Both the position numbers and the translations under genes were made by a program. The notes beneath the pieces were generated by a model. It did not search any database. It was not told the DNA's origin and saw only the letters and a program-made list of their open reading frames with translations. A stretch of DNA of 64,000 nucleotides from Brevibacillus panacihumi (GTDB taxonomy: Bacteria; Bacillota; Bacilli; Brevibacillales; Brevibacillaceae): contig NZ_RHHT01000031.1 of the NCBI RefSeq assembly GCF_003710985.1, positions 122,464 to 186,463 on the forward strand, given 5' to 3'. Positions 10,991-18,898 of the stretch are shown in pieces; positions within the stretch are counted from its first letter, which is position 1, and each line of letters starts with the position of its first letter.

Positions 10991-11019
10991 AAATGAAAGC
11001 CGCCTATTTTTTCGGCGGC
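10991..11019 (-). terminator. Terminator at the end of the motility operon
   Basis: GCCGCC and GGCGGC form a stem across GAAAAAATA, followed by TTTCATTTT. The 5' arm lies inside the last codons of the upstream gene. It separates the fla/che operon from the rpsB promoter. Confidence 0.6.
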
Positions 11020-11612
11020 GTTGTGATCAGCTTGACGATGTCTTTTTCCGTAGCCGGGACCGCGATTTCATACGTCCCGACCCGGATCCGATTCAGCTTG
11101 TTTTGCGAGCGCAGTTCGTCTACCAGACCGTTATTCTCCGGAAGTATTTTTTCTTGCACAAGGATCTTTGACACGCTTTCCGCTGTTGCCTTGTACGGGA
11201 TTGTAAAAGAGGCCAACACTGGCTGTTCCGGTGTTACTGCTTCGGCTGGAGCCGGCGCTGGTGCTGCGGTAGCCACAACCGGCACCTGGGCGGCGGCAGA
11301 ATGCTTCGGCTGCGTTACAGCTGGAGCAGACACGGGATCCACCACTGGCTCTGCGACATCTGCAGACTCCGGCTTCTCGGGCGCTGTTGGCGGGGTAGCG
11401 GCAGGTTTTACGCTTACCTTCTTCTCACCCTGCAATTGCTCATACTCTTCTTTTGTAAGGACGACCATGTCCATACCGTCTGCCGCTGCTTTCATCTGCT
11501 CCGCCGTAATTGGTGTGGAAACGGAAGCTGGCTTGGGCACGAACAGACCAATGACCGCTGTAGCGACCAGGACCCCCGCACCAAAGCCGAGCAAAAGTTC
11601 TCGTTTATGCAT
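11004..11612 (-). CDS. Membrane-anchored MltG/YceG-like N-domain protein without the catalytic domain
   Basis: 202 residues. A single N-terminal membrane helix (LLLGFGAGVLVATAVIGLF, about residues 5-24) is followed by a Pro/Ala/Val-rich linker and a C-terminal domain of about 60 residues (FTIPYKATAESVSKILVQEK ... RVGTYEIAVPATEKDIVKLI). That domain resembles the LysM-like N-terminal domain of the endolytic transglycosylase MltG; the transglycosylase domain is absent. Start set at ATG 11612, with GGAGG seven bases upstream; it overlaps the swrB-like gene by eight bases. Last gene of the motility operon. Family assignment is by pattern and context; function unknown. Confidence 0.75.
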   Translation of the reverse strand: MHKRELLLGFGAGVLVATAVIGLFVPKPASVSTPITAEQMKAAADGMDMVVLTKEEYEQLQGEKKVSVKPAATPPTAPEKPESADVAEPVVDPVSAPAVTQPKHSAAAQVPVVATAAPAPAPAEAVTPEQPVLASFTIPYKATAESVSKILVQEKILPENNGLVDELRSQNKLNRIRVGTYEIAVPATEKDIVKLITTPPKK

Positions 11613-12117
11613 GATTCTGCCTCCCCTCATGCTTGGCGGCAAGCATGAAGATCAAGTCAATCTCGCCACGCCCGACACCCAACCGCTTCGCGATTTCATC
11701 GGGAGACAGCCCTTCCCCTTGCAATTCAAACACTCTGCGGTAACGCTCCCGCAACGCTAGCATATCGATTTCTTCAGGTCCTTTTGCCGCTTTGCCTTCT
11801 TCACTTGCCGGAATGGGTTCAGCTTTGGCTTGCGCCGCAAGATGACGCTGATTCTCCAGCTCCTCGACACGCTTGCGGAGCAATTCGAGCTCCTGCAGCA
11901 GTTCATCATTGGACCGCTGGATCCTGGCAGAGGCCGCTGCCTGCTCCTGCTTGATCTGCTTGGCAAATCGCTGCATCCCTTGCTCCAGCTCTGCTCTCTG
12001 GGCGCTTCGCTGAGTCCGGATCTCCGGCTCATTGCCATTCCCTTTTTGTCTGACGAACAAAGCGAGCAGCATGATTGCAAGTCCTGCCCCTATCAAGATG
12101 ATATACACTAGATCCAT
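11605..12117 (-). CDS. swrB: SwrB-like (DUF6115) motility protein
   Basis: 170 residues: one N-terminal membrane helix (LVYIILIGAGLAIMLLALFV), a long coiled coil rich in Glu, Gln and Arg (about 35-95), and a C-terminal helix-turn-helix-like segment (GLSPDEIAKRLGVGRGEIDLIF). Position after sigD and before rpsB matches swrB (ylxL) of B. subtilis, which promotes flagellar export gate activation and swarming. Start set at ATG 12117 with GGTGG five bases upstream; a GTG three codons earlier is possible. Orthology rests on architecture and synteny. Confidence 0.75.
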   Translation of the reverse strand: MDLVYIILIGAGLAIMLLALFVRQKGNGNEPEIRTQRSAQRAELEQGMQRFAKQIKQEQAAASARIQRSNDELLQELELLRKRVEELENQRHLAAQAKAEPIPASEEGKAAKGPEEIDMLALRERYRRVFELQGEGLSPDEIAKRLGVGRGEIDLIFMLAAKHEGRQNHA

Positions 12118-12172
12118 TTTAGCCACCCTTGCTTTGGCATAACTGTTATCAAGAACAATGTTTGCGCCTTAC

Positions 12173-12511
12173 CTATAGCGAAATATCGATAAAACGGCCT
12201 CTCATTGGATCTCGCATATCAACAGCATCTCTCGCCTTTTCTACAGGCGTCTCCTCTGATCCTTCTGTCGACATGACGATGACCGCAGGCTCGTCTTTTT
12301 TCTTCTGTTGTTGCTCCCGTTCACGTATCTGATTTTTCTCGGTCTGATCGACTACATGCGGCCGCTGCCGATTCTGCTCGTCCAATTGCTTGCGCTCTTC
12401 ATGCAATAAAAGCTGTTCCGTAGTGGGCCGCTGCTGCTGTTGCTCTTGAATTCGGCCTACTTCTGTCATGCGAGGTATTGCCACCTGCAACTCAACCGCC
12501 TTCAAACTCAT
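12173..12511 (-). CDS. Small charged, Gln-rich protein of the motility operon, unknown function
   Basis: 112 residues, not recognised. It starts MSLKAVELQVAIPRMTEVGR, continues with a Gln/Glu/Arg/Lys-rich, probably helical segment (residues 20-75) and ends with a conserved-looking tail (GRFIDISL). No signal peptide or membrane helix. AGGA lies ten bases before the ATG. It sits between the FapA-like gene and swrB on the same strand, so a structural or regulatory role in motility is inferred from position only. Confidence 0.7.
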   Translation of the reverse strand: MSLKAVELQVAIPRMTEVGRIQEQQQQRPTTEQLLLHEERKQLDEQNRQRPHVVDQTEKNQIREREQQQKKKDEPAVIVMSTEGSEETPVEKARDAVDMRDPMRGRFIDISL

Positions 12512-12553
12512 CTGGCTACAGTCCTTTCTCCCGTTACGTTCCAGCTTTGCTTG

Positions 12554-13969
12554 CTACATCAGTGTTGCGCCAGTAATCTCGCCATCCAAAACGATAAAAC
12601 GCGTTCGGCCGTACTCATGCTTGATAAAGTGAACCAGCTTCCCAAATGTCATTTTAATTCCCGGATACATGTTTGAATAGACCTCAATCACAGCCGGTCC
12701 ATCTCCAACCAGCTCCGCTTCCACCTCTTTGCGTCGTGCCTCCAGGTTTTTCACTTCCTTTTCCAGCACAAGTCGGGTATTCTTCAGCTTGACTTGCATC
12801 ATGCGCTTGTCTGCTGACAACTCGCCGCTCGCCTGCAGAATCTGGTTGAGGACCGAAAGCCCCTGATCTGTTTTGCGCAAATTTTCATACACGTTCTGCA
12901 GCTCTTTTTGGATCGTGGAAAGCTCTTGGCGGAGCTCCGGCTTTACTCCTACCTCCAGGACGGTCGGCGTAGCATTTGAATTCCCGTATACCCGAGCGAC
13001 GATTTTCTCGCCTGCCTGGAGAACACCTCCGATAATAATGCCCTTCGGCCCATTGCAGATAATTTGTTTGCCTGCGCGGACAGTGGAAAACATGATGCTT
13101 TGCGAGACGATCACCTGGTTGCCGGCAGTGACATTGGCGTTTTGTATAAAAGAGGTTTGCACATTGTGTCCGGCTTTGATCGAGCCCTTGTCCTGTGCGA
13201 CAATTCCGCTCTTGATCTCGATGGAGCCTTGGGCTTCCAGCTCAGCACCCTCTACACTCCCGAGTACACGGATATCGCCAGATGCTTTTACCCGAAATCC
13301 ATTGAGGACGTTCCCGCGAATGACCACCGTTCCCACGAAGTCAATATTGCCTACTCCGAAATCCACATCCCCGTTCACTTCAAATATAGGGAACACATTC
13401 AGCTTGTCCTTATCCGTGAATGAGACCTGGCCGTCGATCGCCGCATAAATCATGGTTCTCTCCTGATTTTGCACGACGTTTTTGCCAGGCTTTAATACGG
13501 GTTCCTTTCCGGCTTTGGGCGCGATGGGCTCTCCGGTAACTGCCGTACCCGGTTTGCCAGATGTGGCCGGTTTTTTCCGGGCCAAAAGCTGGCCTTTTGC
13601 AACATTCGGGATATTCGTCAGGTTGTAGAAATCAACTCGTCCGTCTTCCATTTCCTTGGGGCCATTCTCTTCTCCCACACTAGCCAGGTACGGATACTCA
13701 ATCGTACCATCCTCCCCGGGTACGGGCGGCTCTCCACATGCTACTGTCAGCATGGCATTTACAAACTTGGCGGGCGCCAAGCAAAGTTCTCGTATTGCGT
13801 CTTTTCGGATGCCGAATGTCACCCGATGTTGTTCCAGTGCCTGATAGACGTCCTTTTCCGTAATCAGGATGCGTTCCAAATCTTTTTCTTCCGCTCTTAG
13901 AATGACTCCGGCTTCCAATTTATCGGGCGATACTTTTACTTCGATTTGAAATTGCCTTGTCGCTTCCAT
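12554..13969 (-). CDS. fapA: FapA family (DUF342) protein
   Basis: 471 residues. N-terminal alpha/beta segment (EKDVYQALEQHRVTFGI), then the DUF342 core of short parallel-beta-helix-like repeats rich in Gly and Val (FEVNGDVDFGVGNIDFVG, VIRGNVLNGFRVKASGDI, GHNVQTSFIQNANVTAGN), and a coiled coil near 370-430. FapA in Vibrio affects polar flagellar function; other members are uncharacterised. Start set at the second of two adjacent ATGs (13969), seven bases after GAGGGGG; 13972 is equally possible in principle. Between sigD and swrB, in the motility operon. Confidence 0.85.
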   Translation of the reverse strand: MEATRQFQIEVKVSPDKLEAGVILRAEEKDLERILITEKDVYQALEQHRVTFGIRKDAIRELCLAPAKFVNAMLTVACGEPPVPGEDGTIEYPYLASVGEENGPKEMEDGRVDFYNLTNIPNVAKGQLLARKKPATSGKPGTAVTGEPIAPKAGKEPVLKPGKNVVQNQERTMIYAAIDGQVSFTDKDKLNVFPIFEVNGDVDFGVGNIDFVGTVVIRGNVLNGFRVKASGDIRVLGSVEGAELEAQGSIEIKSGIVAQDKGSIKAGHNVQTSFIQNANVTAGNQVIVSQSIMFSTVRAGKQIICNGPKGIIIGGVLQAGEKIVARVYGNSNATPTVLEVGVKPELRQELSTIQKELQNVYENLRKTDQGLSVLNQILQASGELSADKRMMQVKLKNTRLVLEKEVKNLEARRKEVEAELVGDGPAVIEVYSNMYPGIKMTFGKLVHFIKHEYGRTRFIVLDGEITGATLM

Positions 13970-14022
13970 CATTCTACCCCCTCTTCGCCTGTGGGAAGAA
14001 TCCTTCGTCGTTCCCATGGGCG

Positions 14023-14811
14023 TTAGATTAGCTGTGACTTCCACCTGGATAATGTAGAGCGCAGTCGGAATAAAGCCTTGGAGTGAAGTTGAGAAATGCG
14101 GGATGGAGACAAGCACATGATCTCAGCGATTTCTGATAGGGTCATCTCTTCGAAGTAGAACAACGAAACCACCGTTCTCTCTTTTTCGGGAAGCTTGTCA
14201 ATCACATTTATCAACACTTCTTTTAAACTGGATACCTCAGCAACATTTTCGGGTCTTGGAGTGAATTCGTCAACGATATAAGAATGCCTTGCTGTTTTTT
14301 GTTCCTCTTCATCTCCGACCGTCTCATCGATCGAGACCATCGTGGCCAGAGAGGTTTCATAGAACACCTGCTGCAATTCTTTTTCACTTATCCCCAGATA
14401 CGTGGATACTTCTTCATCGGTCGGCATACGCAGTGACTGTTGTTCCAAATAGGTATATGCTTCTTCGATTTTCTTGGCCTTGTCCCGAACCGTACGCGGA
14501 ATCCAGTCGTTCTCACGCAGTCCATCGATCATGGCACCGCGTATCCGCCACATCGCATACGTTTCGAACTGGAGACCTCGCGTATGATCGAACTTGGCCA
14601 ATGCGTCCAATAGACCAAAACGCCCATAGCTGATCAAATCGTCCTTGTCCACATTGGAAGGAAGGTTGATCGCCAAGCGATTTGCCACTTTGTCGACCAA
14701 AGGCAAAAACTTCGTAATCAGATCGACTTCCGCCTCGCGACTGCCTTCTTCTTTCCACATTACCCATTTATCAAATTCTTTTGCTTTTTCCTGACTGGTT
14801 AGCCGTGCCAC
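14023..14811 (-). CDS. sigD: RNA polymerase sigma factor SigD (FliA/WhiG family)
   Basis: 262 residues, sigma-28 family factor that transcribes late flagellar, chemotaxis and autolysin genes. Region 2 is clear (LPLVDKVANRLAINLPSNVD, then DDLISYGRFGLLDALAKFD and FETYAMWRIRGAMIDGLR), as is region 4 (LPEKERTVVSLFYFEEMTLS and SEIAEIMCLSPSRISQLHSK). Starts at GTG 14811 with a weak upstream AAAGG, suggesting modest translation. As in B. subtilis it is near the distal end of the fla/che operon, where its dosage is sensitive to operon read-through. Confidence 0.96.
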   Translation of the reverse strand: MARLTSQEKAKEFDKWVMWKEEGSREAEVDLITKFLPLVDKVANRLAINLPSNVDKDDLISYGRFGLLDALAKFDHTRGLQFETYAMWRIRGAMIDGLRENDWIPRTVRDKAKKIEEAYTYLEQQSLRMPTDEEVSTYLGISEKELQQVFYETSLATMVSIDETVGDEEEQKTARHSYIVDEFTPRPENVAEVSSLKEVLINVIDKLPEKERTVVSLFYFEEMTLSEIAEIMCLSPSRISQLHSKALFRLRSTLSRWKSQLI

Positions 14812-14828
14812 GAATTAGTCACCAACCT

Positions 14829-15227
14829 TTACTCATCTGATAAGCGCCGAATAACCTCTGCAACGGTGGTGGGATCCTCAGCTAAATGAGTGTGATCCTG
14901 GCGGGAAAATGTAAGCGGAGTAAAGGAATCCTCCTCATCTGAATCCGAAACCTCTGTCCCTTCCACCCCTTCTTCCGATCCCGCTGGAGTCATGGGAGAC
15001 GCAGCCGCCACTCCGTCTATGTTCTCTTCCTCTGAAGCTGGAGCTGCTGACTGCGTGATAATCCCAAACAACCAGCGTATCGGGAAAGCAGCCAGGAAAA
15101 ACAGCAGAAAGGCAAAACCGGCACGCTCCAAGGAAACTAGCCAGACGTTGCTCATCATAGCGACAATGAATGTAACAACACATGCAAGAAGGGCCAATCC
15201 TGTATTAATCCACATGGTTCCCAGCAT
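14829..15227 (-). CDS. Two-helix membrane protein with acidic tail, unknown function
   Basis: 132 residues, not recognised. Two predicted membrane helices (INTGLALLACVVTFIVAMM and AGFAFLLFFLAAFPIRWLFG) are followed by an acidic, Ser/Glu/Asp-rich cytoplasmic tail. AAGGAA lies eight bases upstream. It is placed between cheD and sigD on the operon strand, which suggests a motility role, but nothing in the sequence says what. In B. subtilis, sigD directly follows cheD at this place. Confidence 0.75.
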   Translation of the reverse strand: MLGTMWINTGLALLACVVTFIVAMMSNVWLVSLERAGFAFLLFFLAAFPIRWLFGIITQSAAPASEEENIDGVAAASPMTPAGSEEGVEGTEVSDSDEEDSFTPLTFSRQDHTHLAEDPTTVAEVIRRLSDE

Positions 15228-15229
15228 AC

Positions 15230-15715
15230 CTATACTTCCTTCACACCTTGATTTACGGTTCGGATCTGCAAGACGCCTGTCGTCGAGTCAAACTCGATGG
15301 TTCTACCGCAATTTCCTCCCGTATCTTCCGCAATAACCTTAATCTGTGCAGCCTGTAAAGCCATTTTGCAGGCTTCTACGTTGCGCGGCCCGATTCGCAT
15401 CATGTCATTGCCCCCGAGAAAGGCGAACATTTGGGCGCCTCCAGCTAACTTGGCAACCATATTCCGAGGTGCTGCGCCTTCGTTTTGCATCTGCTGGATC
15501 AAGTAGGGAATTGCCGTATCCGCGTATTTTCCCACTGACAGCTCCCCGCCCTTTGCCAACGACGATTCAGGGAGCATTACGTGAGCCATACCGGCGACCT
15601 TGTGGACATGATCGTAGAGGACGACGCCTACGCATGAGCCCAAGCCCGTGGTACGCAACCGGCTGGGTGGTTTCGCCACACCGAGATCGGCCATTCCAAT
15701 CTTAATAATCTCCAT
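15230..15715 (-). CDS. cheD: Chemoreceptor glutamine deamidase CheD
   Basis: 161 residues. Deamidates receptor glutamines and in Bacillus-type chemotaxis partners with CheC. Catalytic Cys28 (TTGLGSCVGVVLYD) and His45 (GMAHVMLP) are in place, with Thr22 nearby. The first codons overlap the cheC stop by 14 bases, in keeping with CheC and CheD acting as a complex. Confidence 0.96.
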   Translation of the reverse strand: MEIIKIGMADLGVAKPPSRLRTTGLGSCVGVVLYDHVHKVAGMAHVMLPESSLAKGGELSVGKYADTAIPYLIQQMQNEGAAPRNMVAKLAGGAQMFAFLGGNDMMRIGPRNVEACKMALQAAQIKVIAEDTGGNCGRTIEFDSTTGVLQIRTVNQGVKEV

Positions 15716-16328
15716 CGAACGGAACTCCTAGTGAACGAAATAGTATCGGTAATGATTCCGGATCTGGTATCAAAAAGAAGTTGCCTTTTACTTGCTCGTT
15801 TCCTTCAAAAAAAGCAGTATCTATGGTGAGCGCAAAATCTCCAGACTGTCCTAAAGCATACAATCCATAGCTGAGAATCGCACCTGCCATATCGACGGCA
15901 AGTCCAGGAACAGATGGCTGAAGATTTAACTTGGTCAGATCAGCCAGCGAGGAGAGATAAGAACCTGTGAGGATATTCCCGACCTCGCGCAAGGCGGAAA
16001 CCTGGAGTTCATCCCATTCCTCCACTTCTTTGTTGATCCCTGTTATCTGCGTGAGGAGGTGTCTGGCTGAATCCAAGTCAAGGATAAAGAACATGTTGCC
16101 GGGACTGTCTCCCTCCACGCGAAGAAAGACAGTCACAACTACATTCTCTGCTCCACCCACACAGTCAGCTACTTCATCGAACGGGATTATCCGTACTTGC
16201 GGCACCTTCATGTCGATCGCTTTCTGCATGAGTTGCGACAGAGCCGTAGCCGCATGTCCGGCACCGATATTCCCGATCTCACGCAAAACGTCGAACTGGA
16301 AATCCCCGAATTTTGTAAAGTAGGCCAT
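15702..16328 (-). CDS. cheC: CheY-P phosphatase CheC
   Basis: 208 residues. Two phosphatase helices carry the E-x-x-N active-site pairs: Glu17/Asn20 in LREIGNIGAGHAATAL and a second pair in ALREVGNILTGSYL. CheC dephosphorylates CheY-P, an activity stimulated by CheD in B. subtilis. Located between cheW and cheD; part of the adaptation system specific to the CheC/CheD/CheV type of chemotaxis pathway. Confidence 0.96.
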   Translation of the reverse strand: MAYFTKFGDFQFDVLREIGNIGAGHAATALSQLMQKAIDMKVPQVRIIPFDEVADCVGGAENVVVTVFLRVEGDSPGNMFFILDLDSARHLLTQITGINKEVEEWDELQVSALREVGNILTGSYLSSLADLTKLNLQPSVPGLAVDMAGAILSYGLYALGQSGDFALTIDTAFFEGNEQVKGNFFLIPDPESLPILFRSLGVPFDGDY

Positions 16329-16333
16329 GTTAC

Positions 16334-16810
16334 TTATCCCTCTAATGCGTCCAACTGATTGATTTCCTCTGTGCTCAACACTTTGTCGAGGTTCAACAGA
16401 ATCAACAGGCGATTGTCAAGCTTGGCAACGCCGCGCAGATAGGCAGCTTCTACTCCACCTACTACCTCTGGAGGCGGTTCGATCGCATCCACAGGTATAT
16501 CAATCACATCATTGGCGGCATCTACAATCAAACCTACTTCCAAATCTCCTACCGCGACGATAATCGTTCTCGTAGAGTCCGAATACTCGCTTTCCTCCAG
16601 TTCAAACCGCTTTCTCAGGTCAATGATCGGAGTCACGACCCCGCGCAGGTTGATGACTCCTTTGACAAACTTCGGAGTGCGAGGGACGCGTGTGATGTGT
16701 TCCAGCTTTTCGATAGCCTTTACCTGTTGCACTTCCACGCCGTATTCCTCGTCTTGTAACCGAAAGACAATCACTTTTACTTCGCCTACGATCGCTTTTT
16801 GCTCGAGCAT
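16334..16810 (-). CDS. cheW: Chemotaxis coupling protein CheW
   Basis: 158 residues, a single CheW SH3-like domain that links chemoreceptors to CheA. Typical blocks: FRLQDEEYGVEVQQVKAIE, then TRVPRTPKFVKGVINLRG and VVTPIIDLRKRF. GGAGG lies nine bases before the ATG. Directly downstream of cheA. Confidence 0.97.
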   Translation of the reverse strand: MLEQKAIVGEVKVIVFRLQDEEYGVEVQQVKAIEKLEHITRVPRTPKFVKGVINLRGVVTPIIDLRKRFELEESEYSDSTRTIIVAVGDLEVGLIVDAANDVIDIPVDAIEPPPEVVGGVEAAYLRGVAKLDNRLLILLNLDKVLSTEEINQLDALEG

Positions 16811-16826
16811 GTGGCTGCCCCTCCTT

Positions 16827-18878
16827 CTACTTGATCAATGCGTTGCAATCAATAATCAGTGCTACTTGTCCATCCCCGAGAATGGTTGCGCCGGAAATCG
16901 CGAAAACATTCACCAAATACTTGCCGAGAGACTTCAAGACGATTTCCTGTTGTCCGATAAAGGAGTCGACGACCAGACCCGCCATTTTCTCCCCTTTTCG
17001 CACAATGACTACTGCAACCTCGTCATCTGTCTCTGCCTGATTGCTCGGCACCTGGAAGATTTCCTCAAGCGAGACGAGCGGGACGACACGGCCGCGGAAG
17101 TCGATGACTTTTTGGCGATGAGCCATCATGATCTGGTCTTTTTTGAATACAGCCGTCTCGATAATGGAACTGAGCGGTACGGCATATTTCTCGTTCTTCA
17201 CTTGAACCAGCATCGCCGAGATAATCGAGAGAGTCAGCGGCAGCTGCACGAGGAACGTGGTACCTTTCCCGCGGACTGAGTCAACACTGACACTGCCGCC
17301 CAACGCTACGATTTTGGATTTTACGACGTCCAGCCCTACACCGCGGCCGGAAATATCGGAAATGACATCTGCGGTGCTGAACCCTGAAGCGAACAAAAGC
17401 TCATGGATCTGCTTGTCAGTCATCGTCTCGGCAGCCGCCTGGGAGACGATGCCGCGCTCGATTGCTTTTTTCAGCACTTTTTCCTTGTTGATTCCGGCAC
17501 CATCGTCCTTCACTTCGATAAAGACATGATTGCCGCTATGGAAGGCGCGAAGCTCAATTGTCCCTTCCTCCGGCTTGCCGGCATTCCTGCGATCGGTTAC
17601 GGATTCGATACCGTGGTCGAGGGAATTACGCAGCAGGTGAACGAGCGGATCGCCAATCTCGTCAATAACGGTGCGGTCCAGTTCTGTCTCCGCCCCGAAA
17701 ATCTCCAGATTCACTTTTTTATTCAGATCTTTCGCCAGGTCGCGAATCATCCTTGGGAAACGGTTGAATACCTGCTCGACTGGTACCATTCGCATGGTCA
17801 AGATAATATTCTGCAAGTCCCCGCTGATCCGGCTCATGTGCTCAACTGTTTCTTGCAGCTCGCTCTTACCGATCTCCCGAGCCAATTGCTCCAAGCGCCC
17901 ACGGTCGATCACGAGCTCACTGAAGAGATTCATCAAAATGTCAAGGCGTTCAATATCAACGCGGATTGTTTTTCCTCCAGCAGCGACTTTGCGAGTAGCG
18001 GCAGGCTGTGCAGTCTCTGCCTTTTTGGGAGCTGCAGCATTCGAGGCAGGCGCTTCGGGCTGTACGGCTGGGGGCTCTGCCTGAGGAGCCTTCAGATCAA
18101 TCGTATCGATCTGAACCTCTTGAATCTCCGAGATGTTCTGAATCGCTGTGCGTACTTTTTCAATCGGATGCATCGTGACGAACACGACTTCAAAGGAGAG
18201 ATCAAAACGCTCATTTTCAATCTCTTGCACAGCAGGCGTCGTTTTGATCACTTCGCCCAACGATTCCAGTTGATCAAAAACCATGTACGCACGGGCAGCC
18301 TTTAGCAAGCAGTTTTCATTCAAGATCACTTTGATCCAGAGGAGATTATTGCCCGAATCTTTGGACTGCTTCAATACAGTTTGGGCATAATCATCCAGAT
18401 CGAGATCCGGCTTGGCGGCTTCGTTGCCGACAGACGCTGCCTGCACCTCTGGCTCTGCTACGGAAGCAGCTGCAGCTACCTCCTGCTGCGCCGTAAAATC
18501 ACCCGCCACGATTGCGCGAAGCTTACGGACAGGATCAGATACGTCTGCCGATCCGTCGCCGCCCTCCGTAATATGGATGACCATACCCTCAATCAAATCC
18601 ACACTCTGAAAAATAACATCCATTATATCGCTGTTGATTGTCAGCTTGTTATTGCGGATCAGATCCAGCACATTTTCCGCTTCATGTGTCAAGCTCGCCA
18701 TATCTTCGAAGCCCATGGTCGCTGACATTCCCTTTAACGTGTGAGCGGATCGGAAAATTTCATTGACAATCTGGATATTTGCAGGATCGTTTTCCAGGAT
18801 CAGGAGATTTTCGTTGATCGCTTGCAAGTGTTCTTTTGACTCTTCAATAAACATGTCCAAATACTGATTCATATCCAT
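16827..18878 (-). CDS. cheA: Chemotaxis histidine kinase CheA
   Basis: 683 residues. Domains in order: P1 Hpt with phospho-acceptor His46 (FRSAHTLKGMSA), a P2 domain, a proline/alanine linker, P3 dimerisation, the P4 kinase with N box (LLRNSLDHGIES) and G boxes (VKDDGAGINKEK, SGRGVGLDVVKSKI), and a C-terminal CheW-like P5. It phosphorylates CheY and CheB. Start set at ATG 18878 (MDMNQYLDMFIEE), ten bases after GGAGG; six extra upstream codons read through the ribosome binding site. That site is part of a small palindrome. Confidence 0.97.
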   Translation of the reverse strand: MDMNQYLDMFIEESKEHLQAINENLLILENDPANIQIVNEIFRSAHTLKGMSATMGFEDMASLTHEAENVLDLIRNNKLTINSDIMDVIFQSVDLIEGMVIHITEGGDGSADVSDPVRKLRAIVAGDFTAQQEVAAAASVAEPEVQAASVGNEAAKPDLDLDDYAQTVLKQSKDSGNNLLWIKVILNENCLLKAARAYMVFDQLESLGEVIKTTPAVQEIENERFDLSFEVVFVTMHPIEKVRTAIQNISEIQEVQIDTIDLKAPQAEPPAVQPEAPASNAAAPKKAETAQPAATRKVAAGGKTIRVDIERLDILMNLFSELVIDRGRLEQLAREIGKSELQETVEHMSRISGDLQNIILTMRMVPVEQVFNRFPRMIRDLAKDLNKKVNLEIFGAETELDRTVIDEIGDPLVHLLRNSLDHGIESVTDRRNAGKPEEGTIELRAFHSGNHVFIEVKDDGAGINKEKVLKKAIERGIVSQAAAETMTDKQIHELLFASGFSTADVISDISGRGVGLDVVKSKIVALGGSVSVDSVRGKGTTFLVQLPLTLSIISAMLVQVKNEKYAVPLSSIIETAVFKKDQIMMAHRQKVIDFRGRVVPLVSLEEIFQVPSNQAETDDEVAVVIVRKGEKMAGLVVDSFIGQQEIVLKSLGKYLVNVFAISGATILGDGQVALIIDCNALIK

Positions 18879-18898
18879 AGGTGGTCCACCTCCCAAAA

